Below, piece by piece: positions 1-6,077 of a stretch of DNA of 13,972 bases; the stretch's first letter is position 1, and each line of letters begins with the position of its first letter. Below the pieces are notes generated by a model that saw nothing but the letters and a program-made list of their open reading frames with translations, searched no databases and was not told where the DNA came from. A program made the position numbers and the translations under genes. This DNA comes from JBBDIM01 sp040880405 (lineage in GTDB: Bacteria > Planctomycetota > Planctomycetia > Pirellulales > Pirellulaceae): positions 1 through 13,972 of the forward strand of contig JBBDIM010000176.1 of NCBI GenBank assembly GCA_040880405.1. The letters run 5' to 3'.

Positions 1-3
1 ACC

Positions 4-77
4 ATCCGTGAAATCGGTGTCATCCGTGGTTAAAAACAATGCAGGATCAAACCACGGATGACGCGGATTTCTCGGAT
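4..77. repeat. Imperfect inverted repeat of CATCCGTGGTT type
   Basis: Two 28-nt arms at 4-31 and 50-77 are reverse complements at 25 of 28 positions, with an 18-nt spacer. Each arm carries CATCCGTGGTT next to a GAAATC block. A diverged relative (TTCGTGTCATTCGTGGTCAT) is visible near 13797-13816. The pair would form a long hairpin and contains no credible gene. The left arm begins close to the window edge, so the element may extend further left. Confidence 0.7.
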
Positions 78-155
78 AAGACAGAAGGGGGCAGAGTGGG
101 TGAAGAATTCGCCGACTCACCGTGGACGCAGGTCGCTGTAGTCCGTGCTCGGCCG

Positions 156-244
156 CTTTGGTGGTTGAACATGGGAGTTGCCAGTGGAGGATCTTCCCGC
201 CCAATCATGCCCACGTTGGAGGGCGTGGGCATGGCACCCACGTA
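156..244 (+). repeat. ATGCCCACG palindromic repeat, copy 1
   Basis: The core hairpin has arms ATGCCCACG (207-215) and CGTGGGCAT (224-232) with an 8-nt loop, followed by GGCACCC. About 50 bp upstream of the hairpin are also conserved with copy 2 (853-951), including TGGGAGTTGC and a CGCCCA block. The unit is therefore an element of roughly 90 bp and not just a hairpin. A further full copy lies in the opposite orientation at 13837-13906. Short reading frames through it are artefacts of the repeat. Confidence 0.75.
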
Positions 245-285
245 ACAAGACAGCCTGGTTTTGCGTGGGGATTAGGAAAAAATTT

Positions 286-426
286 CTCTCGCAAAGCCGC
301 CAAGACGCAAAGGGGGGTAATTTCCCAGATCTTGACATTTCTCGGCGCTTCCCGGCAATGAGACAACCGGATAACCTACCACCTCCGAGCGACTCTCCCC
401 TTTGCGTCTTGGCGGCTTTGCGAGAG
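286..426. repeat. Perfect 30-bp inverted repeat (CGCAAAGCCGCCAAGACGC)
   Basis: Arms at 286-315 and 397-426 are exact reverse complements over 30 nt and are separated by 81 nt. Each arm contains CGCAAAGCCGCCAAGACGC. The spacer shows no coding signal. Perfect identity of the arms suggests recent formation or continuing sequence homogenisation. Confidence 0.8.
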
Positions 427-532
427 ATTTAAAATGCGGCTTTTACGCTCGCTAAGCCCCACCGCATCGTCCGAAAAAATGACGAGCGGAGTTTGAGAAT
501 TTGAAACGCAGAGCCGTGGATTGTCGTGGGTT

Positions 533-556
533 CAACAGGGCGCATTTCCCCTGTTG
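533..556. repeat. 8-bp hairpin CAACAGGG/CCCTGTTG
   Basis: A perfect 8-bp stem (533-540 and 549-556) encloses an 8-nt loop. On the minus strand it lies about 75 nt after the stop of the gene remnant at 631-840, so it could be a relic of that gene's terminator. No T-run follows it on either strand, so it is not called as an intrinsic terminator. Confidence 0.4.
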
Positions 557-630
557 GCCACCCGACTCGGACCGGGCTTTCCGTCCTTTACTGAGGCGGT
601 TGGGCCTTCGGCGAACGAGTTATTTGGAGG

Positions 631-840
631 TCAATCGACCAGTTCTACGCTAAGGCGGTTCAATTTTTCGGCCTCGACCAGCACGGACAGCCCCGAGGAA
701 TCGAACTTATCGTACTTGTCCGGTACTTGGTTCGTTTCACTCACAATCTTGTAGCCGTCCGGGTTGCCTGGGCTCGGGTCAGGGACCGTTTCCAGTACGA
801 CCTTTCGGACGCGAACCTCATGCTCTCCGGTGTCAACCAA
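631..840 (-). pseudogene. C-terminal remnant of a transthyretin-like lipoprotein
   Basis: The minus-strand frame encodes about 69 residues ending in TGA. Its last 30 residues (starting VPDKYDKFDSSGL) align without gaps to the C-terminus of the intact lipoprotein at 1533-2000 (LPEKYKKPDTSEL). About 12 of 30 residues are identical, including PxKY, S-x-L, the late N and the terminal EL. The first residues (TGEHEVRVRK) match the AGHYKVAISK strand of that protein. The N-terminal signal, the Cys and the first half of the beta fold are missing. The only available start is a TTG in the middle of the domain. Immediately upstream, at about 853, the frame enters the ATGCCCACG repeat element. I read it as a 5'-truncated pseudogene of the carboxypeptidase-regulatory-like/transthyretin-like family that accompanies DUF1559 genes. 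The similarity was judged by eye, and the low identity means it is not a recent duplicate of the neighbour. Confidence 0.55.
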
Positions 841-852
841 CCGGCAGCCTGT

Positions 853-951
853 GGTCGCCCGCCATGGTTGTTGGGAATGGGAGTTGCTGGTGGTAACTTT
901 TCACGCCCACACATGCCCACGTTGGAGAGCGTGGGCATGGCACCCTGCTGA
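853..951 (+). repeat. ATGCCCACG palindromic repeat, copy 2
   Basis: Arms ATGCCCACG (913-921) and CGTGGGCAT (930-938) enclose an 8-nt loop and are followed by GGCACCC. The 5' part (GGTTGTTGGGAATGGGAGTT, then a CGCCCACAC block) aligns with copy 1 at 156-244. Its left edge adjoins the truncated gene at 631-840. Confidence 0.75.
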
Positions 952-1230
952 AATGTTACCGATTTTTTAACCGCGAAATATCTAAGACACGAAGCATCGT
1001 CCGGGAAGCGACTGTCGGATTTTAAGAACTGGAAACGCAGAGGAAGTCCTCTGCGATCTTTGCGCCTCTGCGTTTCAATCCCGTTTGGCACTGCTGGATC
1101 AATAAATATTGGATAGGCAGCGGCACGATTAAACCCCAAATCAGACGCCAATTGAACGAGCGGTTCATAAGGGGACGCCAAGCCCGGTGGTGTCCAACTA
1201 GCCTCACCTTGGATAACCAACTTTCTCGGG
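952..1230. other. Non-coding stretch with a composite repeat
   Basis: This stretch separates palindromic repeat copy 2 from the transposase-like remnant. It contains the AACGCAGAG composite element at 994-1105. The rest (1106-1230) has only short open frames without family resemblance. I see no RNA gene. Confidence 0.5.
994..1105. repeat. AACGCAGAG composite repeat, copy A
   Basis: Arms AAACGCAGAGG (1033-1043) and CCTCTGCGTTT (1065-1075) form an 11-bp perfect stem. Flanking sequence on both sides matches copy B at 3754-3915: CATCGTCCGGGAAGCGACTG and AAGAACTGG before it, and GGCACTGCTGGATCAATAA after it. This defines a diverged dispersed element longer than the hairpin. A third partial relative (CATCGTCCGAAAAAATGAC, later GAAACGCAGAG) lies at about 464-512. 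Confidence 0.65.
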
Positions 1231-1488
1231 CTAGGGAACCATCTGCGCCCGGTTGGCGGGCCGTGCTCCAGGGCGCAAAAAAGAGATCCTCTTCCGTGCC
1301 GGGGTAATATACTCGGTTTTCTCGGTCGGACGACCCCGATCCGCTTGCCGGTAGGTCTCGTCCGTCCGCTCTTCGATCTCGATTTGCAGAAACTCCCGCC
1401 CACCGTGTTCGTCGAGGTGTTCGTCGAGAATCTTCTCCACCGCCGCGCGGAGATATTTATGGCGAGAAGTGCGGGAAAGGGAGTACAT
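1231..1488 (-). pseudogene. Possible IS1634-like transposase fragment
   Basis: This 85-residue minus-strand frame reads as genuine protein in its middle. An AAVEKILDEH helix is followed by FLQIEIEERTDETYRQ and GRPTEKTEYITPARKR. The pattern YRQ-x3-GRP-x2-KT-x-Y resembles the segment that precedes the catalytic core in IS1634-family (IS4-superfamily) transposases. Those enzymes are usually several hundred residues long, so this would be only an internal piece. After RKRISF the frame runs into low-quality sequence and a stop, and a stop also lies just upstream of the ATG. There is no convincing ribosome binding site: GGAAG abuts the ATG. No terminal inverted repeats were found. The family assignment is from remembered motif shape only; it may instead be a small uncharacterised protein. 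Confidence 0.38.
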
Positions 1489-1532
1489 CTTCCTGGAAAA
1501 TTAGGATTATTGAAGACTTGTGGGGCAATTTC

Positions 1533-2000
1533 TTACTCAAGTTCGAATAAAAAATCATTCGTTTGATCCGCTACCACTTCCCTCGCCAGTTCGGAGGTAT
1601 CCGGCTTCTTATATTTTTCCGGCAGTAAGTCCGTGGTAGTGATCACGGGCGCTCGACCATGCTTATTAAAGTAGGCCGCCTGTTCCTCGGAGGTCATCAA
1701 CTCACTTCCGACCTCGGTTTTGGAAATAGCGACTTTATAATGACCAGCCATAATGCCATCACTATGGTTGAGCGTCGTCAAATTGAATCGACCCTTCGAA
1801 TCGGTTCGACCGCTGGCGGCGCGACCTGTTTCATCGGCAGGGCTAAAAGTTACGGTCGCCCCTTCAATCGGCTCGCCTTGATAAGTCACCGTACCGGAAA
1901 CTTTAGTCAATCCTTCAATCTGCAGCGTCCTGTCACAGCCGAATAGGGTGACGACTCCCGCTAAAATGAGAATAAATGATTGAAAGTAATGATTAGGCAT
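1533..2000 (-). CDS. Small lipoprotein with transthyretin-like (carboxypeptidase regulatory) fold
   Basis: This encodes a predicted 155-residue exported lipoprotein. The ATG at 2000 is preferred over an upstream in-frame ATG at 2075. It gives a normal signal peptide (hydrophobic SFILILAGVVTL) with a lipobox-like LFGC and lipidation candidate Cys22. A GGGAG ribosome binding site lies about 7-8 nt upstream. Residues 34-95 show the beta-sandwich repeat KVSGTVTYQGEPIEGATVTF, then D-x-KGRF and GHYKVAISK. This is typical of the carboxypeptidase-regulatory-like domain proteins that accompany DUF1559 genes in planctomycetes. The tail has the family-style LPEKY-x5-S-x-L motif. It lies 156 bp downstream of the DUF1559 gene on the same strand. 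The role is unknown; a structural or adhesive function at the cell envelope is inference. The -2 Phe in the lipobox is not ideal. Confidence 0.85.
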   Translation of the reverse strand: MPNHYFQSFILILAGVVTLFGCDRTLQIEGLTKVSGTVTYQGEPIEGATVTFSPADETGRAASGRTDSKGRFNLTTLNHSDGIMAGHYKVAISKTEVGSELMTSEEQAAYFNKHGRAPVITTTDLLPEKYKKPDTSELAREVVADQTNDFLFELE

Positions 2001-2104
2001 ATATGCTCTCCCTGAGGTTTTCAGGTTCAAATTCGATTGACGATGATTGGGGAGCGGACACAGGCGGCTTCCCAAGGAGGATCATCCTTTATTTTCGCGG
2101 AAAA

Positions 2105-2133
2105 TGTCAGCATTCATGCAATGCTCACTGACA
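2105..2133 (-). terminator. Weak hairpin with T-tract after the DUF1559 gene
   Basis: TGTCA (2105-2109) pairs with TGACA (2129-2133), and GCATT (2110-2114) pairs with AATGC (2120-2124), leaving a 4-nt bulge. Read on the minus strand, the stem is followed directly by TTTTCC, about 25 nt after the DUF1559 stop. It could attenuate transcription between that gene and the lipoprotein. The stem is AT-rich and bulged, so the call is tentative. Confidence 0.3.
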
Positions 2134-2156
2134 GAACCGTTAAATTAACTTGGATT

Positions 2157-3293
2157 TCAAGGTCGGCTTGCCACCTCGCCGCCATCTCTTGAACCGAGGG
2201 CCCCCCAAACGCCATACCTAGAAGGACCTGATGCCACGCTACCCAATGCCAGATTACCGGTATCGATCGTTTCGCTCATGAACGAGACGGATCCATCGAC
2301 CATTAGCACCACTGCGCCACCGGGATGGAAACTTGTGGGAGGCGCGAGATTCGACGAGCCATCGCCACCTCCTTGGGAGCAAGTGGGGGCATTCGGAGGT
2401 AGAATGGTGTTGAACTGGTTGAGTCCAGAGTTACCGTGGGCCCATCTCGTTCCGTAAAATCCTCGAGTCACAATGTCCGCAGCGTACATTCCACCCTGTC
2501 CTCTGGTGCTCATGCAATCGATGGGACTATTATCTGTCGGATTGGATGCGACCGAGCTATGGCTTGTCGCAATGCCGCTCTTAACCAGTTGCCCACCGTC
2601 CCAGTCTCCGCTTCCGACACAGCGTTCGCTCATCGCGATTGTGCCACTCAGACCGTCCAATATCTGGGCAAAGCGATAGTAAGTACCAGTCTTTTCAAAA
2701 GGTCCACGGTTGTTTCCTCCACCCCAGTCTCCTGGGGTAGTGTCGCCATTACTGAAGCAATAATTATTACGTCCCAAAGCGTTCTCGGGCTTGCTTGACC
2801 CCACTCCATCAGAGGGGCAGAGGTATCCGGGAACATTTTGTCGCCACGGCAGATAACCGGAATCCCAAGGCGCCCCACCTCCAAAGGCATCGTATTCAAC
2901 GCCATTGAAAGTTCCGGGGGACTTAATTTGCTCCCACAATGCACTTTGCTCTATGTAGGGCAACATCATCACCAACGAGCTTATAAACTTAAGCTGGTCC
3001 GTATTAGGCCCTTTAAGCGCGGGCAATGAATTATAAGTGTCGTGGTAATTATGCAGCGCTAGGCCCAATTGCTTCAAGTTATTGGTGCATTGCATTCGCC
3101 GCGCGGCTTCCCGCGCTTGCTGGACCGCCGGCAGTAGCAAGGCCACCAGCACGCCGATAATGGCAATGACGACGAGAAGTTCTACGAGTGTAAATCCCCG
3201 TCGGTGCGGAGATAACCATGAACGTTTAGAAATCGAAACAGAGGATTGCGGCAGGGAAGCGGAAAGGTTGAGGAAGGGTGGTTGGACTGGCAT
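2157..3293 (-). CDS. DUF1559 family protein with type IV pilin-like N-terminus
   Basis: A 378-residue protein of the DUF1559 (SBP_bac_10-like) family, hugely expanded in planctomycetes. The basic leader (SPHRRG) precedes GFTLVELLVVIAIIGVLVAL at residues 33-52. This is a class III prepilin signal, with predicted cleavage after Gly33, followed by the LLPAVQQAREAARRMQC helix and NNLKQLGLALHNYHD. A YLCPSD motif occurs near 157. The C-terminal H-x9-DG signature is present: His323, then Asp333-Gly334 in a VDGSV strand. The chosen ATG has GGAGG 9 nt upstream. The protein is probably exported and anchored through its N-terminal helix, possibly assembled by type II/IV pilus-like machinery. The specific function is not known for the family. 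The neighbouring lipoprotein is a recurrent partner. Length and motif order are normal, so it looks intact. Confidence 0.93.
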   Translation of the reverse strand: MPVQPPFLNLSASLPQSSVSISKRSWLSPHRRGFTLVELLVVIAIIGVLVALLLPAVQQAREAARRMQCTNNLKQLGLALHNYHDTYNSLPALKGPNTDQLKFISSLVMMLPYIEQSALWEQIKSPGTFNGVEYDAFGGGAPWDSGYLPWRQNVPGYLCPSDGVGSSKPENALGRNNYCFSNGDTTPGDWGGGNNRGPFEKTGTYYRFAQILDGLSGTIAMSERCVGSGDWDGGQLVKSGIATSHSSVASNPTDNSPIDCMSTRGQGGMYAADIVTRGFYGTRWAHGNSGLNQFNTILPPNAPTCSQGGGDGSSNLAPPTSFHPGGAVVLMVDGSVSFMSETIDTGNLALGSVASGPSRYGVWGALGSRDGGEVASRP

Positions 3294-3415
3294 GAGAGGG
3301 AGCCTCCGAAGGTGGGAACGAAATAATGGAGAAGCATTCAGAAATCTAAACTTACGCGATTAGTGAAATTAATACAAGCATAATATTATCACTGTGTGAT
3401 TTAGTTTTATGTTTG
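3294..3415 (-). promoter_or_regulatory. AT-rich upstream region of the DUF1559 gene
   Basis: The stretch 3361-3412 is strikingly AT-rich compared with its surroundings. It includes a small ATCAC/GTGAT hairpin (3388-3400) and several TAAT/TATTAT tracts, about 70-120 nt before the DUF1559 start. This is the likely promoter area, but no -35/-10 pair with good spacing stands out. The GGAGG ribosome binding site lies at its downstream end, around 3303-3307. Confidence 0.3.
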
Positions 3416-3587
3416 CCAGGTCAGTCGCTACGGAGTGGGGGGTGTCGGGTTCACCATACGTGCCTAGATGCGACAAAGCTCAAGCTGATAAGAACAGCGA
3501 AGTATTTGCAGGGATAGCGCGTACTCGTAGCGCAAAGTCATATAGGCTTTAGGGGTCGCGATTATATAACCGGAGGTTATGTCTGTA

Positions 3588-3620
3588 ATTCGATTTATGG
3601 AGGCTTCTCGGGAACGCTCA
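3588..3620. repeat. 33-bp dispersed repeat, upstream copy
   Basis: This segment (core TTTATGGAGGCTTCTCGGGA) matches 4614-4646 at most positions and in the same orientation. The partner overlaps the DUF1552 stop codon. The preceding sequence on the plus strand retains weaker similarity. The reading frame here does not resemble DUF1552, so it is called a repeat and not a gene copy. Confidence 0.5.
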
Positions 3621-3753
3621 GGAGCAACGGGAAAGCAACTTCCGGATTTCGCCGCCACGTCGCCAACTCATCCCCTAAACCACTGGTCAAGTTGTGAGGA
3701 GTCAGCCAGTTCATTTTTTATCTCCTATTCAATTCCTCTTTTTGCGTCTTTGT

Positions 3754-3915
3754 GTCATCCGAGAAATGACTGTTGGATATGAAGAACTGCAAACGCAGAG
3801 GCGCAGAGAGCGCGGAGATGAAAAGTCCGCAGGAGAGTCCTCTGCGTCTCTGCGTTTTAATCTTCAATCTTCAATCTTCAATCTTCAATCCTGCGTGGTA
3901 CTGCTGGAACAATAA
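3754..3915. repeat. AACGCAGAG composite repeat, copy B
   Basis: Arms starting AAACGCAGAGGCGCAGAG (3791-3808) and ending with CTCTGCGTCTCTGCGTTT (3840-3857) form a long near-perfect inverted repeat. Flanks match copy A: CATCCGAGAAATGACTG and AAGAACTGC before it, GGTACTGCTGGAACAATAA after it. Copy B carries an internal 7-nt tandem expansion absent from copy A. Confidence 0.7.
3859..3890. repeat. Tandem heptamer (AATCTTC)n
   Basis: The heptamer AATCTTC is repeated about 4.5 times without a mismatch. It sits just after the right arm of composite repeat copy B. In copy A the equivalent position has a single CAATC, so the array expanded within copy B. It is a candidate length-variable locus. Confidence 0.9.
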
Positions 3916-4055
3916 GGATCAAACGAAAAATAACTTCCCGATGTATGGTATGTCGACAATTTGCGATTGGCCCTGATGCCTCGTTGAATCGATGGTGCCC
4001 GTGGGGCTTTTTCACGACGCGGTTGTTTAATGTTCAGGATGGTCACCTCTTCTCA

Positions 4056-4104
4056 GCCCTGAAAGGGCACCCGCACGACAGCCCCGGGCATCGCCCGCGG
4101 TAAA
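4056..4104. repeat. Paired small palindromes GCCCT/AGGGC and GGGC/GCCC
   Basis: GCCCT (4056-4060) pairs with AGGGC (4064-4068) around a 3-nt loop. A second imperfect palindrome (CCCCGGGCATCGCCCGCGG) follows at 4082-4100, about 14 nt later. This two-hairpin arrangement resembles dispersed intergenic elements I associate with planctomycete genomes. Confidence 0.5.
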
Positions 4105-4117
4105 AGGCTACCAGTTA

Positions 4118-4302
4118 AAGGCCCGAAGGGTCGGCACAACCCTTGCCGGTGGCGAAAGCCACCGGATGCGTGCGCTTCCAAATCTTGAGGCCTGAAGGGC
4201 CGACACAAGGAATTGTGCCGACCCTTCGGGCCTTTCGAAAATCTTGGCCTTGAATCCGGTGGCTCGCGCCACCGGCAAAGGTTATGTCGGCCCTCTGGGC
4301 CT
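4118..4302. repeat. 185-bp nested inverted repeat (cruciform-like)
   Basis: Two half-elements of about 92 nt face each other around 4210 and are largely reverse complements. Each half contains, in order, GGCCCGAAGGGTCGGCACAA or a variant, an inner hairpin CCGGTGGC/GCCACCGG, an AATCTT segment and another GGCC-AAGGG-CCGACA block. The inner hairpins are at about 4146-4165 and 4256-4275. There is therefore pairing within each half as well as between halves. Reading frames across it on both strands are by-products of the symmetry. Confidence 0.85.
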
Positions 4303-4450
4303 GGGCGAATCGGGGGTGAATCCGCATCGGCTAATCCAATCGCATTACGCGGATCGCACCCGTCCATTCTCGTTGGCCATTTCCTTGCATTTATGATCGG
4401 TCGCTTCATACGATCCGTCGCTGGGGGAGCATTCGAAATCGTCTTATGCC

Positions 4451-4534
4451 GCCCCTCTCGGGGCTCACGGAATGATGGGGGGCCCGTTCCAGGGGCTGAC
4501 GCCCCTGGCTATTATATGTCGCCCCTATCGGGGC
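4451..4534. repeat. Triplet of GC-rich hairpins
   Basis: Three hairpins follow one another: GCCCC-TCTC-GGGGC (4451-4464), CCAGGGGC-TGAC-GCCCCTGG (4489-4508) and GCCCC-TATC-GGGGC (4521-4534). The outer two share the flank TATG-CGCCCCT and are near-identical direct copies. The middle one is a different, longer palindrome followed by CTATTATATGTC. No T-run follows, so they are treated as a dispersed repeat and not as terminators. Confidence 0.75.
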
Positions 4535-4613
4535 TAGGAGCAGTCGAAAAATGGGAGGTTGCATTACGCTCATTCCTAACCATGGCATCCTGTTGCGGGA
4601 AACTATACGGCTA

Positions 4614-4646
4614 GTTCGGTTTATGGACGCTTCTCCGGAAAGCTCA
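4614..4646. repeat. 33-bp dispersed repeat at the DUF1552 stop
   Basis: This second copy of the 3588-3620 repeat (core TTTATGGACGCTTCTCCGGA) covers the last bases of the DUF1552 gene, including its TGA, and the adjoining 3' flank. The overlap with the stop codon suggests the repeat supplies or abuts the gene end. Confidence 0.5.
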
Positions 4647-5972
4647 ACTTGTCAGGTTTGGGATCGATCCGGTGCTGTTGCCGAAGGAGGGAGTGGGGGT
4701 ATCCATGGCGTTGAGGACCGTCACCCATAAGTTATTGAGCGGGGTATCTAGTGGGAGTTTTATGTGTTGCCCCTGCTGGATGATGGTTTGGCCGCCGCGG
4801 CCAGCGAGCAGAACGGGCAAATCAAACGGAGTGTGGGCATTGGCGTTGCCGAGGCCGCCACCATAGTACACTAGGGAATTGTCCAATAAGGTTTGATCCC
4901 CTTCCGGAATTTCTTTCATGCGCTTTACGATGTAGGTGAACAGCGAGACATTGTACCGATCGATCTTACGGAGCTTGGCCAGTTTTTCCTCATCGTTGCC
5001 GTGATGCGATAACTCGTGGTGCCCCTCGCGGATGCCAAGCATCGGATAGGTTTGCCCTCCGGCCGCCTGACCGAACATAAACGTGCAGACCCGGGTCGTA
5101 TCGGTCTGGAACGCTAAGACCATCAGGTCGCCCATCAGGCAGACATGCTCTGCGTAATCGCGCGGGGTCTGGTCGGGCAGGTGAATGTTGGGGCGCTCTC
5201 CGGCGGGCGTGGTGGACGACATCCGCTGCACGCGGCGTTCCAGTTCGCGAACCGAATAGAGATACTCGTCGAGCTTCCCCTGGTCCGATTTGCCTAAGTC
5301 CCGATGCAGTCGCCTGGCATCCTCCAAGACCGAATCGAGCACACTTTTCCGCAAAAGTTGCTGGCGAGTCTGCTCGGCCGGATTGGCGGCGCTTTGCTGA
5401 TCGCCGAAGAGCCGCTTGAAGACGCTTTGCGGATTCGGATCGGTCGGCAGGGGAGAGGTCGCGTTTCGGTAGGAGAGGACCGAGCTGTAGACGCAGCTAT
5501 ATTCCCCGTCGCAGCGACCACTTAGGCTCGACCCGTTGATCGAAAGCTCGAGCGACTTGAGTTTGTTCTCCGCCCCGATCTTATCGGCGATGATCTGATC
5601 CACCGACTGGCCGACGTGAACCTGATCTTTATCAACCGCGACGCCCGTCAGCAGGGCGGCGGTCGGCCGCGCGTGTCCCACTCCGGACTTCTCAGCGTAG
5701 GGAATTTGCGAGAGGCCGGTCAGGACCGACACGTCCTGCTTGATGGGGGCCAACGGTTCCAGGCTGTAAGGAAGCTGGTAGTCGGTCCCTGCCGTGGCGG
5801 GCTTCCAGGCGTCGTGAACGATGCCGTTGGGGACATACAGGAAGGCCGCGCGTTTAGGGCCGGAGCCGGAAGGAGCCGCAATCACCGATTGAGGCATCAT
5901 CGCCTCCAACAGCGGCAAGCTGAGAGCGATTCCGGATCCTCGCAGAAAACTTCGTCGTGAGATGGATGTCAT
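4644..5972 (-). CDS. DUF1552 family protein, Tat-exported
   Basis: A 442-residue protein of the DUF1552 family, common in planctomycetes and found next to DUF1592/DUF1588 cytochrome-type genes. The N-terminus MTSISRRSFLRGSG with a following hydrophobic stretch (GIALSLPLLEAMM) is a twin-arginine signal (Arg6-Arg7), so export in folded form is predicted. Recognisable family features include AAFLYVPNGIVHDAW near residue 42, SGVGHARPTAALLTG near 96, the His-rich GHHELSHHG at 317-325, YYGGGLGNANAHTPFDLPVLLAG around 369-391 and the C-terminal PLNNLWVTVLNAM. The family is often compared with DUF1501 and alkaline-phosphatase-like folds; the reaction is unknown. The gene starts 105 bp after the DUF1592 stop with no strong terminator between, so co-transcription is likely. 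The ribosome binding site is weak. Length is normal and no disruption is seen. Confidence 0.93.
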   Translation of the reverse strand: MTSISRRSFLRGSGIALSLPLLEAMMPQSVIAAPSGSGPKRAAFLYVPNGIVHDAWKPATAGTDYQLPYSLEPLAPIKQDVSVLTGLSQIPYAEKSGVGHARPTAALLTGVAVDKDQVHVGQSVDQIIADKIGAENKLKSLELSINGSSLSGRCDGEYSCVYSSVLSYRNATSPLPTDPNPQSVFKRLFGDQQSAANPAEQTRQQLLRKSVLDSVLEDARRLHRDLGKSDQGKLDEYLYSVRELERRVQRMSSTTPAGERPNIHLPDQTPRDYAEHVCLMGDLMVLAFQTDTTRVCTFMFGQAAGGQTYPMLGIREGHHELSHHGNDEEKLAKLRKIDRYNVSLFTYIVKRMKEIPEGDQTLLDNSLVYYGGGLGNANAHTPFDLPVLLAGRGGQTIIQQGQHIKLPLDTPLNNLWVTVLNAMDTPTPSFGNSTGSIPNLTS

Positions 5973-6077
5973 GGCTTTAACTTTGGTTGGGTGTCTTTAG
6001 CGCGCCTAACTTAACCTAGGAATCAGCGATTTACCCGAGGGAGTCAGGCCGCAGAGCGAGGTTATGTTAGGGGGTTC

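Larger units (their letters stand above)
3416..4643. other. Repeat-rich intergenic island without a supported gene
   Basis: More than 1.2 kb separate the DUF1552 and DUF1559 genes. The short open frames here run through repeats and show no family motifs, Shine-Dalgarno sites or consistent codon pattern. The island holds a short repeat (3588-3620), an AACGCAGAG composite (3754-3915), a 7-nt tandem repeat, a cluster of palindromes (4056-4534) and a second copy of the short repeat at the DUF1552 stop. The segments 3416-3587, 3625-3750, 3916-4050 and 4303-4450 appear featureless. Confidence 0.6.

Noticed and set aside
741..1403. Minus-strand open frame of 220 codons
   Set aside because: It runs through repeat copy 2, the AACGCAGAG composite and the transposase-like fragment in another frame. 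Its peptide is a patchwork of translated repeats.
2012..2060. GGTTCAAATTCGA resembling a tRNA T-loop
   Set aside because: No acceptor stem, anticodon arm or D-arm can be drawn around it; it lies in the lipoprotein leader region.
3460..3660. Possible DUF1552 paralogue tail at the upstream 33-bp repeat
   Set aside because: The translated frame before the repeat does not resemble the DUF1552 C-terminus, so only the short repeat itself is shared.
4053..4614. Open frames on both strands through the 4.1-4.6 kb palindromes
   Set aside because: Symmetry of the inverted repeats produces open frames on both strands. The peptides repeat the same CRPFGP/GRHN strings and are not genes.
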